A stretch of DNA of 64,000 nt from Arcuatula senhousia (taxonomy: Eukaryota > Mollusca > Bivalvia > Mytilida > Mytilidae). The stretch is taken from contig OZ020303.1 in assembly GCA_963971305.1 (NCBI GenBank), forward strand, positions 61,380,867-61,444,866. Reading direction: 5' to 3'. A model generated the notes under the pieces. The model ran no database searches. It had not been told where the DNA came from and saw only the letters and a program-made list of their open reading frames with translations. The translations under genes were made by a program, and so were the position numbers. The stretch's first letter is position 1. Each line of letters starts with the position of its first letter. This document shows, piece by piece, positions 24,634 through 36,927 of the stretch.

Positions 24634-25202
24634 GACCGAACCCGATTGCATCATGAGCCCCACGTTCTAATCGACCGAACCCGGTCGAATAGCCAATCCA
24701 TTATGGACAGGCTTTTCAACCGGACTTTTTAAATCAACTTAATCAGTAGCCTTCCATTTTATTACTTTTGTCAATCATTTAAGCTAATCACGGTAAAGAA
24801 AACATAATTTTTACTTACTGAGCCATTGAACATAAAGCGTAAATAAGCAGCTTGTGACGCTTCAAAATGAAGTTGTTTTCTTTAAATAGATTTTTAAGCT
24901 TTTTAATTAACATTTAAAAACAAACTTTAATTTATTTTCAGATCTCGGTTTCTAATCACCTTTGCCACACATGCACAAACATGGATATTTAAAATGGTTT
25001 TTTTCCCTTTTTTTTCAAAGGAGGGACCCGGACAGTTTCTCCGTTATGTTCCTGTCAGTCGGCATATTTTGGTTTAATTATTGACCATTGTTCTATTTTT
25101 GTTAAGATTTCTCAGCTACTACTATTCGTAGGCTTTTGATATTTGGTATGCAGTTTCAGGTTGGGCCTGGTATGATGGGAAGCGTTTTCAGGTGTGTTAC
25201 AT
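24634..25202 (+). repeat. Proximal copy of the 569 bp direct repeat flanking the LINE
   Basis: Runs from GACCGAACCCGATTGC to GGTGTGTTACAT. The same sequence occurs at the other end of the LINE as 40,720-40,932 plus 50,111-50,476, with only a handful of differences. Both edges coincide with the LINE termini. The site TAAATA (24,840-24,845) is the uninterrupted version of the target used by the 9.2 kb transposon in the distal copy. Confidence 0.92.
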
Positions 25203-25387
25203 CATCATCATCATTTATTTAATTCCTCTATTACAGAGATTAATGAAAAGCAATGTTAACAGTCATGACATGTAGATATTTACAAAAAATACAAAGGAAA
25301 ATACATACATTTTACAACATTACAATAATGATAATAATACAGATAAAAAAGAATAACAAAAAAGACAGAGAAAATAAAGCAAGACAA

Positions 25388-26105
25388 TTAAGGGTGACAA
25401 ACGACATCCCGTGCATCCGCATGTAATCTAGATATCTTATTGTATTTTGACATGCACTGAATGAGGTGGAGGTGGCACAAACTGACAAAGGTGTCATCAA
25501 TATTAGATGTCGTTACGGGTCTACCTAGAAGAATTTGGAACAAAGTTTCTTCATCGTAAAAGTTAAGTTCGACAAATAACTCTAATTGGAAATTCTCCAT
25601 AATTGTGTCCCACCAGGCATCTTGTACATCTCTTGTGTAGGTACAATTGCAGCAAATATGAACATAAATGTCAGAATAAACTCTATTGCACAGTTTGCAT
25701 TGCCCTTCTACAGATCTCGGAATTTCGGTTAAAAGTTTTATAATAAAGTAAGAATGTCAGACTTCTTTAAATGATTTTACATATTTCATGTATTTCCAAA
25801 CTTCGACAGATTCGTGAATATTCCTAAAACGTTCGAAATCGGGGTCGGCGTAAATTCGGCTTTTCCACTCTTGTGTCTGCAAATTGTCCACAGAAACGTT
25901 AACTATCGCTTTCCATGTCACTTTATTAGGAAAGGTTCCACATGAAATATAGTCTAAGATATATTCCTGCAAACAATATTTAACAAGAATTCTAAAAATG
26001 TCCGGTATATATCCAAATTGTACACGGTTAATGTTCGTAAGGTATGAGAAAAGTCGTACATGAAATATTTGCTTCACAAGGTGAGAATCTTCGTCACTCA
26101 TTCCA
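25388..26105 (-). pseudogene. LINE ORF2 C-terminal region with zinc knuckle
   Basis: Continues the RT reading frame on the far side of the 26,106-27,288 insertion. The first block, MSDEDSHLVKQIFHVRLFSYL.., runs to an in-frame TGA at 25,757-25,759. After that stop the same frame continues with IPRSVEGQCKLC and a C-x2-C..H..C cluster, CKLCNRVYSDIYVHICCNC, then a leucine-rich tail ending DVVCHP and a stop at 25,388. A cysteine knuckle at the C-terminus is common in invertebrate LINE ORF2 proteins and is thought to help bind nucleic acid. Confidence 0.8.
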
Positions 26106-27288
26106 CGGTAAAATGTACATTTTCATTTGTCAGAAACGAAAATTTGAAATACTCGATGTTTTAAACAATATTTCGTTTATTGATTGTTCAGAATGCAAGG
26201 AGCTTTCCCCTAAAATTTTAGCAACACTGCTTCAATAAATGCTGAGATATACGTTTTCAAACAATGCATGATTATTTAATCCAACCTCGCGTCGTAGACG
26301 TCAACGTTAAAACCACTAGTATTAACTTTCTACATTTCAAAGAGCTGTTATTTATATTTTGTTGCATTGCTGGAAAGATATTTTGTATGTTTGGCGTTCA
26401 TGCTTTAGCTTATACCCTTTTTAAAGTAATAAATTTCTCAGGAAATCGATCTATTTTCGATAAATTTGTTTTTTTACCACTGTGACATGAATAAACAACT
26501 GTGAAATTTCAATACACGACGTCATTAAGCCGTAACGTAAAACACCGTAACGTAAAACACATTTTAACGGTTTTTCTGATATTTTGTCAAAACTACTTGT
26601 CACAAATTTTCCATATATGTACCGTTTTTATTCTATTAACATGCCTGATTTATTATGTGTAAGCCTTGTCATTCTAGAATAAAAGTTCTCCGAGAAATCG
26701 CCGTTACGTAAAACACGCCCTTAAAAAACTGAGCCAATTTAGTTCATTTAGTTAGGATTATATTAGCAATTTCTGTAACAAAATTTTACGAGCGTTTATT
26801 TCTTAGCAACATGGTTCGTTTCATATGAGTTGCAACATTTTTTTTTAATTTCAAAGCCATTTTTCCGGTGGATATGTCGCTTTACAGCAGCCGTTACGTA
26901 AAACACGCTTTTTCAGGAGACATTATCGATATAACCGTTGCTAAGCAACCAATGAAATCTCGTGCAAATAATATGATTAGACATGAAATGGAACCTGTCT
27001 ATAATAATATATTTAAGTTTGAAAACCGATGCAGCGATATCTTTTTTTTAGAGAGATCTTAAAATGCACCGACGTCCATTGGACATAGCAAAATCGGATT
27101 AAATGCCTAAAATGGTGAATGGTTTTTATCTTAACATTGGGCCAAATAAATAATTTTTCATTTAGAATTGTTATAACTATCATATTTTTTCAATGCATTA
27201 CAATAAAAAGTTATTCTATGGAAACGGTGCCATGCTGCTAGGTCCAAGAAGACGAAGACGGCATTTTGACGTTATTGTACATTTTACC
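26106..27288. mobile_element. 1.18 kb TIR element inserted in LINE ORF2
   Basis: Bounded by inverted repeats: ACGGTAAAATGTACA at the left and CCGGTAAAATGTACA read inward from the right. It interrupts ORF2 between ..KRKLFFL and GMSDEDSH.. and encodes no recognised protein. Inside, GTTACGTAAAACAC-type motifs recur: two adjacent copies near 26,531-26,560, one at 26,702 and one at 26,890. These could be subterminal or internal binding repeats. It is probably a non-autonomous DNA transposon. The target duplication is too short or eroded to state. Confidence 0.7.
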
Positions 27289-28801
27289 GGAGGAAAAATA
27301 ACTTTCTTTTCTCTATTGTAGAGGTGATAGGAAACAGTCCAAGTAAACTCTGGCACATGTCAGATCTAGTGGTTGTTTTAAGATCGAGAATCTGTTTAAT
27401 TATAAAATGTTGAAATCTATTAAGAACTGAATAGTCTTCGGTTTTCAGATTTGTCCAAGTTTCACATCCATATAAAACAGAAGGCAATACAATAGTTTTA
27501 TATAAATGAACCAAAACGCACGGATTAGTCTCTTTAGATCTAATAGCATTTAGAGCAAAAAAAGCGTTACGACCTTTTCGGCACATATTTTCAGTTCGAG
27601 TGGCTGACTTCAACTTAGAATTTAAGTCAATGCCAACGTGAGTGTAATTATCAGTCATTGGAATATTTTTGCCATCAATAGTCCATTCAAAATCCACACG
27701 CTTTTCTCGCGACTTAGTAGAAAATTGTACCACAGCTGACTTTTGAGCGTTAAATTTAAACCGCCATCTTCTGGAGTATTCAGTGCATACATGTAAAACA
27801 TTTTGAAGGGCAATTGGAGAAGTGCTAATGCACGAGATATCGTCTGCTAGTGTAGGACAACAACTTTTTACAAAAGAAACAACAACATTTTGGCTGCATT
27901 TTTCGATGTCTACTAATAAATCATTAATGAAAATAAGATACAATAGACCAGACAGTACACCACCTTGTCTAACCCCCTGCAAAACAGAAAAATATTTAGA
28001 CTGACATTGGTTAACAACAACTGCACTTAAAGTGTCAACATGCATATCATTGATTATTTTCCAGCATTTACCTTTAATATTTAAAAGAAACAATTTGTAC
28101 ATCAACCCTTTTCTCCATACAGTATCAAATGCTTGTTTTGTATCTAAAAAAAGCAACAAAGGTTTTACTACCTAACTCTAAATTATAATATATTGACTCT
28201 TGCAAGTTAAATGAAGCGGTAAGACAGCTGAGACTTTTTTGGAAACCTTGTTGTTGTTTACATGGAAATGTTCTGTCACACAATATGTTTGTCATTATTG
28301 GTTGTTTTATTAAACTTTCGAATAGTTTTAGAGTACATGAAAGCAAACTAACCGGCCTATAACTACTTGGTGACGTCTTTTCTTTGTTTCCACCTTTATA
28401 TATGGGGACAATCAAACCAAGTTTCCACGCGGTGGGTATTCGGCCAACTTTGACGATTTCATTAAAGAGTACACACAAGAATTTGACGACTGCTTGACCT
28501 CCATTTTTTAAATGTTCATTCTGGATCTTGTCATGTCCAGGAGCCTTTCTACTTTTTAGCTGTCCGATAAGATTGGCTATCTCACTTTCAATGATGACGC
28601 CACCTGGCAAAAAGTCCGAATTAACACTACAGCTTTTCAGAATGTGTCCATATTCACAGTCTATTTCACTCTCCCATTGTCTGTCAAACGAACTATCTTC
28701 TGTAGGTTCGTAAACATCACGATAGAAATCCGCAAAACATGAAGCTACCGACTCAGGAGTATTGTTTATTTTGTTCTTATAAAATATGATAATGGCTCTG
28801 C
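27284..28801 (-). pseudogene. LINE ORF2 reverse transcriptase domain
   Basis: RT region of the nested LINE. Motifs in order: LKSRKAPGHDKIQNEHLKNG, WKLGLIVPIYKGG, YRPVSLLSC, QQGFQKSLSC, FLDTKQAFDTVW, GVRQGGVLSGLLYLIFINDLL, PTLADDISCIST (a variant of YADD that keeps both Asp), WRFKFNAQKS and VLPSVLYGCETW. One extra T in a T-run near 28,145 breaks the frame between the ESIYYNLELG and DTKQAFD blocks. The sequence upstream, to 28,801, reads as linker (TPESVASCFADFYRDVYEP). The RT is then cut off from the endonuclease by the 6.5 kb block. Confidence 0.9.
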
Positions 28802-29483
28802 CCTAAAAGCTCGCGAAGATACAAAATTAATATAATAGGTGCAACAAAAACTAGGTTTAAACTTAATTGGATCTGGAAAAAATGTCAAAATACCCTCGGC
28901 TGGATCAATAGCTAAGAGGGTCCACTTTTGGATAAAAAATAATAATTTATTTGAAAAAAATGTATTATCCGTAAAAACGCAAAAATATGGTTTGCGGCCG
29001 GGACAACATCATCCATAACTTAATCGATCCTTCAGTCACATCATATCATTCGACAAGCAGACGACATCAAAATGTCACCGCTCTTCTGCCAGGTTTTGTT
29101 ATATTTTTTGTATACCCGTATCTATAATTGCCAAGTACTGTCTGCAAAAAATTGATTAAGAAACCTGGTGGAAAATGACGACGAAAGAATTATTAATATA
29201 AGTAATTCGGCCATTTATTGATATAAGTAAATGAATTGTTTATATAAATAAATGAATTGCTTATATAAATAAATGAATTGCTTATATTTATAAATGAATT
29301 ATTTATATTAATAAATGAATTATAAATATTATGGTCTTTGCATGTGTTTTCGATCGGCATTTGTTTTCGATCACCATGTTCAACACGCGACTAAACAGCA
29401 CGTGCTGAACATTTCCGGTAATTTGCATATGACAACAAACAAACAAGTGCTACTCGATACATCAAGCTACTTTTGTGGTTGAT

Positions 29484-31897
29484 ATGAGAATTAAACAGGT
29501 AAGAAATTTTATTATTGTTGCAATCTTATAAAATGGCCGCTGTTCTACTAATCCCAATCAATATGCAAACTTTAATCACCTGTAAAACCTAAATTTAGCC
29601 TTCTTTACTACTCCCGGTTTGACGTCTGCAAAGTTGAAGGTCTCATTGCATCAAATAATCACATGATTTAATCAGCCAATCAAAAGATCACAATTTTTAA
29701 TAAGGGTCTAAAGGAGTGGGTTCTTAGGTAAAATTAGTGAAAATAAACGAAATTTAGAGATAAGAATTTATAATTAAGACAAATTTATTTTAATAGGATA
29801 ATCTAACACGAAACTTATTTGTATATAAAACATACTTTAGAATGCAGAAACAATTTTTATGATAAAATAAATATGCACTTACCTTAACTATAATAACTGT
29901 TTTCATACTTAATAAAAATAAAATAAAATCCTCACACCAAACTAATTGCAAATTTTCCATTTTTAATGTGTTAAATTAAAGAATAGATTGATGATTAATA
30001 TTCATATTTTTCTAATTTTATTTTTCAGAAAACACCAAAGTCCTTCAAAAGAAAATATAGACAATACTCACCAACTAGACTAGACAATGCTTATAAGGCG
30101 GTTAGAGATCAGAAACTTGCAGTGAGGACAGCAGCCAAACTTTATGGTGTTCCTTTGACAACATTGAGAGACCGTGTGGACAACAGAATAGACATAGAAA
30201 CAACAAAGTCTGGCCCAGATCCTCTTCTCAGTCAACTTGAAGAAGCAAGACTAGTGAAACATCTAAAGTATATGTCAGATATTGGATATGGGTACACAAG
30301 AGCTCAAGTCATGGAACTAGGAACAGATTTGGCAATACAACTTGGAAAGAAAGCTAAAAGTGATCCACCACTCAGTAGATTTTGGTTCAGCAACTTTATG
30401 AAGCGATGGCCAGAGCTGCATGTAGTCAAACCAAGGGGATTGGCATCAATCAGAGCAAAATGTGCTTCACCTGAAAAAATTGCTGCTTACTATAGAGAAA
30501 TTGACCAGATACAACAGAAATACAACCTACAGATCAAACCCCATTTGATGTATAACATTGATGAGAAAGGCCTTCCTACTGAACACACACCACCTGACAC
30601 TGTTTCTGGAAAAGATAGTGCAGCGCAATCTATTACTTCTCCAAAAGACAAAACAACCACCATCATTGGAGCTGGTAGTGCAGCTGGTCATCAAGTCCCA
30701 CCTTTCTACATCTTTGCTGGCAAGAGAAAAGTAGACCATTTAATTGATGGATGTCTCCCTGGAACAGATTTTGATGTGACAGAAAGTGGTTGGTAAAATG
30801 CCCAGGTTTTTGAGAGCTACATGAAGGATCACTTCTCTAAGTTTGCACATCCAGCTGAAGGAGAATATCTCTTAGTTTTGTATGATGGGCATGCAAGTCA
30901 TGTAACATTGTCTCTGATTGACTGGGCTAAAGAACACAGAATCATTCTCTTTTTGCTTCCTCCACATACATCTCACGTTTTACAACCCCTTGATGTTGGT
31001 TGTTTTGGACCTCTTCAGAGAATATACAACCGTGAATGTTCAACATTTCTTCGTCAAAATCCTGGGCAAGTTGTTTGTAGGCTTAATATATGCAAAATAT
31101 CATCTAAACCATATTCACTTGCACTTTCACCAGAGAACTTGAGGTCATCATTTAGAAGAGCTGGTATTTTTCCATTTGACCCATCTGCTGTTCCTTCTTA
31201 TCTTCTCAAACCATCTGAAATATTCAAAGAACCTGAACAGCAAGAAAAGGCAACAACTCAATCACAAGATGCACAACAAGAAACACAACATGAACAGGAT
31301 GAATTTGAACACAACACGGCAAGCAGCAATGACAATCTTGTACACGACAAAGACATGGAAGATACAGATGATGACACTGAATGTTTGAAATTCTTTGAGA
31401 AAAGAAAACTGAAGCCTATTAAACACACAAACAAGAAACCTAGAAGGAACTTGAATGCACTTATTTGTGGCCAGGCGTTAACTGAAGACAATGTGTATAA
31501 GAAGATCAAAGATTACAAAGAGAATGTGACAACAAAAAAGAGCTCAAGTAAGATGTTGAATACTGTTGCTAAAAAGAAAGGAAAGGGCAAACAAAAATCA
31601 AAAGCAGGAAAACAAACTAAATCAACTGAATATACCAAAACAATTGAACCACAACCTGGACCATCACACATCTACATTTCTGACTCTGAAATTATTAGTG
31701 ATGAAGAGGAGGATGGCGATCCCTGTTGTGTATGTAAGAAACGATCACCACCAGGGCTTAGTGAATGTCTGGACATAGTTATTGTTAAATGGGCTCAATG
31801 TGACCGTTGCTCTCACTGGACACACCTCCGTTTTTGTGCTCAAGAACGTGTCATTAGACTTCACCAGGAATTTTTATGTCCTTGTTGCAAACAATGA
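29484..31897 (+). pseudogene. pogo/Tigger-like (CENP-B/Jerky-type) DDE transposase with PHD-like C-terminus
   Basis: Two exons: 29,484-29,498 (MRIKQ, donor GTAAGA) and 30,029-31,897. An N-terminal Psq-type helix-turn-helix (NAYKAVRDQKLAV..LYGVPLTTLRDRV) is followed by a CENP-B-type region (..PPLSRFWFSNFMKRWPEL). The DDE core has NIDEKG, LYDGHASHV and HVLQPLDVG as the three acidic sites. The C-terminus is acidic and lysine-rich, then ends in a Cys/His cluster (CCVCKK..CDRCSHWTHLRFC..CPCC) like a PHD finger. A single in-frame TAA at 30,794-30,796, just after TESGW, interrupts an otherwise continuous frame. It is therefore a recently lost gene, or one rescued by readthrough. It excises and inserts DNA in the nucleus. 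Confidence 0.9.
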
Positions 31898-32754
31898 TTC
31901 TGTCCTGCAGATATTACATACATAGCCAAAGTTAAAACTAAAACTGTGATGTTTTACTTGTATTTGACCAATAGTTTTAATAGAAATTAGCATTTGTCTT
32001 TTATGTGTCATTTATAATTTAAGTTTGGTATTTTAAGATATTCTTATTATATTTTTTTCAAAAATATTGTTTGATATACAATACAAAACGGGTATAATAC
32101 AGATAAAATATAGAAAACTTACACTGTGCGCAACACCATTTATCATATAATACAGATAATTTAGTTATGCTGTAGATTGATATTTCTATGACTAACCTCT
32201 CATCAGCAACATTTGAATCAAATATTGGAAGGTAAAAACCAAGACAGTTAAACAAGAAAAAGAACTCAAGATCCAGCATCAAGGATAATCATATAAATAT
32301 TCTGTCATTATTCAACTTTATCATTAAATATGGGCTGAAGGAAAATGCAAGTTTAATTACACATTATTAAAATGATGCACTTTGAACATGATATATGTAT
32401 AAATACATCTAAATCCATATTTATATGTCAAATTTTCACTAAAACATACAATATTTAAGATAATCTATGCTCGGTTTAAATAGTTTTCCTCTAGAGCCTC
32501 ACATTCCATGGTTATTCGGATTTGTCTGGGGTGATCGAAAACACATGCTCCATTTCCGGTGCACTGAAAATGACATGTCATGTGAAATTGGGTCAATAAA
32601 AGAAAACAACGACGAGAAAACATAAAAAATGAAAACAAACAGAAACTGTTTAATTCAGACATTAGAATAAAAACAACAAATAAATAAATAACCGGTAAAC
32701 AGTAAAATAACAAAGGAAATTCTGTTAGGTAATCGAAAACCCATGCATCCACCA
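31898..32754. other. 3' flank of the pogo-type gene inside transposon B
   Basis: Non-coding AT-rich sequence between the transposase stop and the right-hand array. It contains the two inverted GTGTTTTCGATC-type motifs. No ORF is credible. Confidence 0.5.
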
Positions 32755-32812
32755 TAATAAATGAATTATTAATATAAATAAATATTGACTTTTGTCCACT
32801 TCGGCTTGCCAT

Positions 32813-34854
32813 ATACCTCAGTGTTTTTCGTATTACTCGGATCAGGGAACTAAAGAGTAATACTATTGGACTGGGGTGCAAATCACAACTTGTAAATGCG
32901 CAAAAATAGTTCAGACGAATGAGTAAGAATAAAGTAATTCCTAATCGCCATCATGGTAAATTATTCGGACTTATGATATGATATTTAAAATGAGGACATG
33001 CAAGATTAATCTATTATTGCTCAATCATCTATTTGAAAGTTAAGTGATAGAAAAAAAATTCATACGCTTCCCGTCGTCATCTTCACTCGATTGTTGATAT
33101 TATTATGTAATCGACTTATTTACATCGCTACTTCATTGTAAGATTTAGTATGATAAGTGTATGGATTTTCAAACAACAATAATATTGTATTGTCATCAAC
33201 ATGCATTTCCTAAAAGTGTGCATTCACATTGTATTGATTTATTTACGCATGAGATAAAATTATCTATTTCTAGTCTTGAAGATGATGTGACGCCTGTCAA
33301 AATTTGTAAACTTTGATTCCTTTGTCAGGCCAACCATATTAAACATGTATCTGTGGTATAGACTTGTACGAGAGGAATCGCTGACTTAGACTTTTGACTT
33401 GCCGTTAAATTAGGAATCATAAAAATCGAAAGGAAAGCGTATCTATTACTGGGGGGAGGTGGTAACTTCCTATATTAATGTGTACGTGGATGTGCCAAAA
33501 ATATGAGTAGGTTTTTTTAATATTTATTTAAAAATGGGTATAGTTTTAAGACTATTTTATATAAAAATGGGTATGCTTTTTAGTTTCCATTGAAAAATTA
33601 TATGGTCTCATATAAATATGGGTCATGTTTTGTCCATTTTGACTGTTTATATAGATATGCCCATGAAATTCTGCATCAGCAATAAGCTGTGAGAAAATAT
33701 CTTCATCCTAAATTATATTTGGCAACAATTAAGAGCCATAGTATATCAATAATAAAAGAAATAATAAATTCAGCTGTAATACAGTTTACTGAATATCAAT
33801 ATGGGTCATAAAAATGTCTATTTTAGTTAAATATGAAACACGAAATTTTTCGATTTTATATAAATATGGGTCATGAAAATTGAAAATTTTATATAAATAT
33901 GGGTATTGAATTCAAAGCCAAAATAAAATGGTACGTCCTAACCCCAAAAATTACCTAGTCCCTACCCCCCGGATCCATTAATGATTCGTATCTCTTCATT
34001 TTTTCATTCTTTAAAAGGAAACAAATACTTTGCAATGAAGTTTATTTACAAAGATATACCTAAAGGACTAAAGATATACCTAATGCAAAAACATGAAATT
34101 TGAATTGACCTTAAACACTATAAAATCTTATAAAAGCTTCTTGTTAAAAAATCAATGGTTTGGGAGTACCGCAAAATAGGGTCGTTCGTTTAATTCGGGC
34201 TGAAATGTAAATTGTTACCAACAGGTACATATATGTTAAAATAAATGAAGTAACTACATTAAAATGCTTCATGTGGTCTAGTTGGTGATCTACATTTTAG
34301 CTCAGATCTGCCTCTGATTGAATTACTATAGGACTAATAAATATTTATATTAAAATTAGAGGAGTTTTAACGTGAACAGAACATAGTTTACCGCATGTAT
34401 CGTCATATGGTATACAACAGACTTCAGTGTATGTTTTTTTTTTGTAGTTTTATTGATTCTTTATCTGAATCATAAGTAGTAGCCCCCCTTTTTTCCTTAG
34501 ATTTTAAGACGGAATAGTAAACGGAACACAATATATAAATGAAAACGTGCAGAAATATATCAATATAAGTTCAACTGATATGCAATAATAATATATCATC
34601 TTTGAAAAATACTTTAATGCTGTATAAACTTTTAAGAAAATTGTTAAATCGCCACGACAAGCACATCGATAGCTCTCTTCGTCCTGTAGCCTTTGATAAC
34701 AATTAACTTTAAAACAAACAAACAAAAATGAACAAACAGCAAAATATTCATTGAATTTAAATAAATATACGTATTTTGGAAAAGAAATTAAGCCGAGTAT
34801 CCTTGGATATGGGTTTACCCATATCCTTTCTTGTTAAAATCATTATCTGTCCTG
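32813..34854. repeat. Non-coding interior of the 6.5 kb block, ATAAATATGGGT repeats
   Basis: At 33,500-33,910 the motif TATAAATATGGGT, or TATAAAAATGGGT, recurs about eight times, often followed by CATG. No ORF of substance was seen. A ten-base palindrome-like segment GGATATGGGT..ACCCATATCC lies at about 34,803-34,828. Confidence 0.55.
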
Positions 34855-35177
34855 CGGGAATATTCTTCAAGCCGTGTCGTTATTTTCTGCCAGGTTTCTA
34901 AATCAATCTTTAAGTTGATGCCAATACAGAAAATGATAAATATTGACACAGAAAGCTTTCAAAACCTGGCAGAATAAAATGGTGCATGCATGTTGTTCGT
35001 CTGCAGGAAACGCGAAATTCTCTTACAGGGAAATGACGTCACGGAACCTGTAAAGGGGTGTTATTTCGTCCCCGCCGAATGTTGTCCCTAAATATTTATA
35101 TTTGCGCAAATAAATGAGGTTTCAATAATCATTGACGCAATGTTTCTTTAACAAGAATGCAAATGTCATGATTTTTC

Positions 35178-35200
35178 TTTTTTCTTGAAGGGGGGGGGGG
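35178..35200. repeat. Poly-G homopolymer
   Basis: A run of about 13 G followed by TGGC; prone to sequencing or assembly error. Confidence 0.8.
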
Positions 35201-35365
35201 GTGGCTTGCACATAAGTACATTATCAAAAATTCTTTGAATTTTCGAAGCTCGCTTAGATTGAATAGGAAGGCATGGTTTTCATCATTGATATAATTCAAA
35301 TTTTATTTCATTAGAGAAATCTATGAGCAATTAACTTCGTCCGATATTAGGCTAAAGCCTACTCC

Positions 35366-36117
35366 ATATTATAAGATTGACACAAGTTCCTTGCATGCAT
35401 TGTCAATTTCTATACCGCCGTCAGAAATATTTCTGGATAACTCATTTAAGGGTTCCACAATGAAGTCTTGGTATTTATCTATTTCCTCAGGGGAGACTCT
35501 ATACCAGGATGGAAGTTTATTAAAAGACGAACTGGTTAAACGATGCAGATTTTCATTTAGTTTTACTTCCACTACAATAGGCAAATGATCAGATGTACTG
35601 CTTATCGACCCTTCACTAATAATTTCATAGCGCCTCAGCTGTAAAACCAATGCTTCATTTAAAAAAATATAATCTAACATTGACTGCTTAGGTGTAAAAG
35701 TATACAAGGGACCCTTATTTTGGACTCTATTGTCAGCATGTAACAATTTATGCCTTTGAACAAAATTCCGTAACTCTATACCCTTTTGATAATTAGATAC
35801 ATTAGTGTCTTTAATTAAACAACTGGCGTTAAAATCGCCACCAACAATAACGTTGCCATACTCTCTATACATTGTATACAAAAAATCCAATGTATTAATC
35901 TCAGTTTTAAAATTCTCAATAGAGCTGTCAGAAGGAAGGTATACACCAAAAATAAAAAGTGACCCGTAGGTTTGACTTTTGAGTTCCACACCGACAATTC
36001 TATTAGAGAAAGTATCCTGTATTTCACATATTGAGAACTGTAAGCTCTTTTTGTATAATATTGCAACCCCACCTTTACCATGGTAAGCTCTGTAATCGGC
36101 AGGTAATACATCAGCTT
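35366..36117 (-). pseudogene. LINE ORF2 endonuclease, central and C-terminal part
   Basis: Apurinic-endonuclease-like domain that would nick the target DNA. It reads ADYRAYHGKGGVAILYKK, then GVYLPSDSS, VIVGGDFNA (catalytic Asp/Asn), QSMLDYIFLN and SDHLPIVVEV (catalytic Ser-Asp-His). The frame shifts once near 35,985 between the GKGGVAI segment and the VGVELKSQTYGSLF segment. The N-terminal part of the same domain is at 36,928-37,113, beyond a 0.8 kb insertion, and the RT is at 28,801. Confidence 0.88.
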
Positions 36118-36927
36118 AACTATAACTCAAATATTCTGTTTCTATAGAATCTAAAAATTGTAACAAGTATTAGCTTTTAAGAAAAGCTTGCCTGACCTCA
36201 GTATATAATTATTACGAATAATAATTTTCAAATAGATTTTTGATATTGGCACAATTCCTGCAATTGAGCGTGGTATACTATAAGAAAGAAGAAACTGTTC
36301 ATGTGCATTCAGCTTGCTCCACAGTATAGGCAAAATCAATCAATCTTTACCCTCTGACATCTTTCTCGTGCATTAAGCTCAATAATTATATTTCAAATTA
36401 ACACGCTTGATAGCTGTTCCAGTTTAAACATAAATTTTGATTTACACTTATGACCTACTTATTGTTTTGTTCGCTGGCTGACCTTATGGTTGCATGCTGA
36501 TGTGTTTATTTATATACGTTTATGACAATTAATTTTCAACTGATAATATACACAAAACAAAATTATTATTCATTAATGATGTGAACAGTGATGCAAATTT
36601 TATTAATAGAACAAATAAATTTACTTCAGTAGGGCAATTTGTTTGTAATATAATGACAAACATTAAACTTTAGCTAAGTAATAAAGGCACTTGAATAAAA
36701 GTGATGCTGAAACCCAACCAGTAGCAAACCCATTTATCAAAAACCAGTTGAACAGTTCTTTATCACAATGATTGACATCGTTTTTATTTACAGTGAATAA
36801 TGTAAATTTGGGTGCAGGTACGGGTTCTGATAACACATTTTAGCCGTACCTTCCTGACAGCAAACATGGCGGCCTCCATGTAACAACTAAATCTTATACT
36901 GCCTGACCCCAAGGGGTCAGGCAATGA
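36118..36927. mobile_element. 0.8 kb repeat inserted in the LINE endonuclease
   Basis: Splits the endonuclease between SEHKLKE and ADYRAY. The edge at about 36,900-36,927 is a near-perfect hairpin, TGCCTGACCCC / GGGGTCAGGCA, resembling in layout the hairpin ends of the 21,609 family. The rest is AT-rich without ORFs apart from a short GC-richer stretch (CAAACATGGCGGCC). It is probably non-autonomous. Confidence 0.6.

Larger units (their letters stand above)
29175..32812 (+). mobile_element. Transposon B: pogo/CENP-B-type transposase between AT-rich arrays
   Basis: The left side carries a tandem array (29,175-29,335) with units like AATGAATTGCTTATATAAAT, period about 22. The right side has a short matching array (32,755-32,788), then ACTTTTGTCCACTTCGGC and TTGCCATA ending at 32,812. 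The motif GTGTTTTCGATC recurs inside both ends, twice on the left (about 29,349 and 29,366) and twice inverted on the right (about 32,533 and 32,728). The right tip is nearly identical to the ends of the 9.2 kb transposon at 40,933. The matching left tip is not visible, so the left end is probably truncated. Confidence 0.6.
28802..35365. mobile_element. 6.5 kb block inserted between LINE endonuclease and RT
   Basis: Everything here separates two adjacent LINE domains, so it entered later. It has a long imperfect inverted repeat (about 28,985-29,172 against about 34,855-35,095). Shared segments include TCTGCCAGGTTTT, GCAGACGA and AAGAAACCTGG followed by GAAAATRACGAC. Inside lies a pogo/CENP-B-type element. 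The exact ends and target duplication were not resolved, so this may be one composite element or a nest of two. Confidence 0.6.

Noticed and set aside
25312..25500. Minus-strand frame ending in a hydrophobic run
   Set aside because: It overlaps the LINE C-terminal frame and its 3' UTR in another phase.
31176..31778. Overlapping frames within the C-terminal half of the pogo-type gene
   Set aside because: Shadows of the main frame, which has the DDE and Cys/His motifs.
32465..32881. 138-codon minus-strand frame as a gene
   Set aside because: It runs across the right end of transposon B, including its array and terminal tip, and into flanking sequence.
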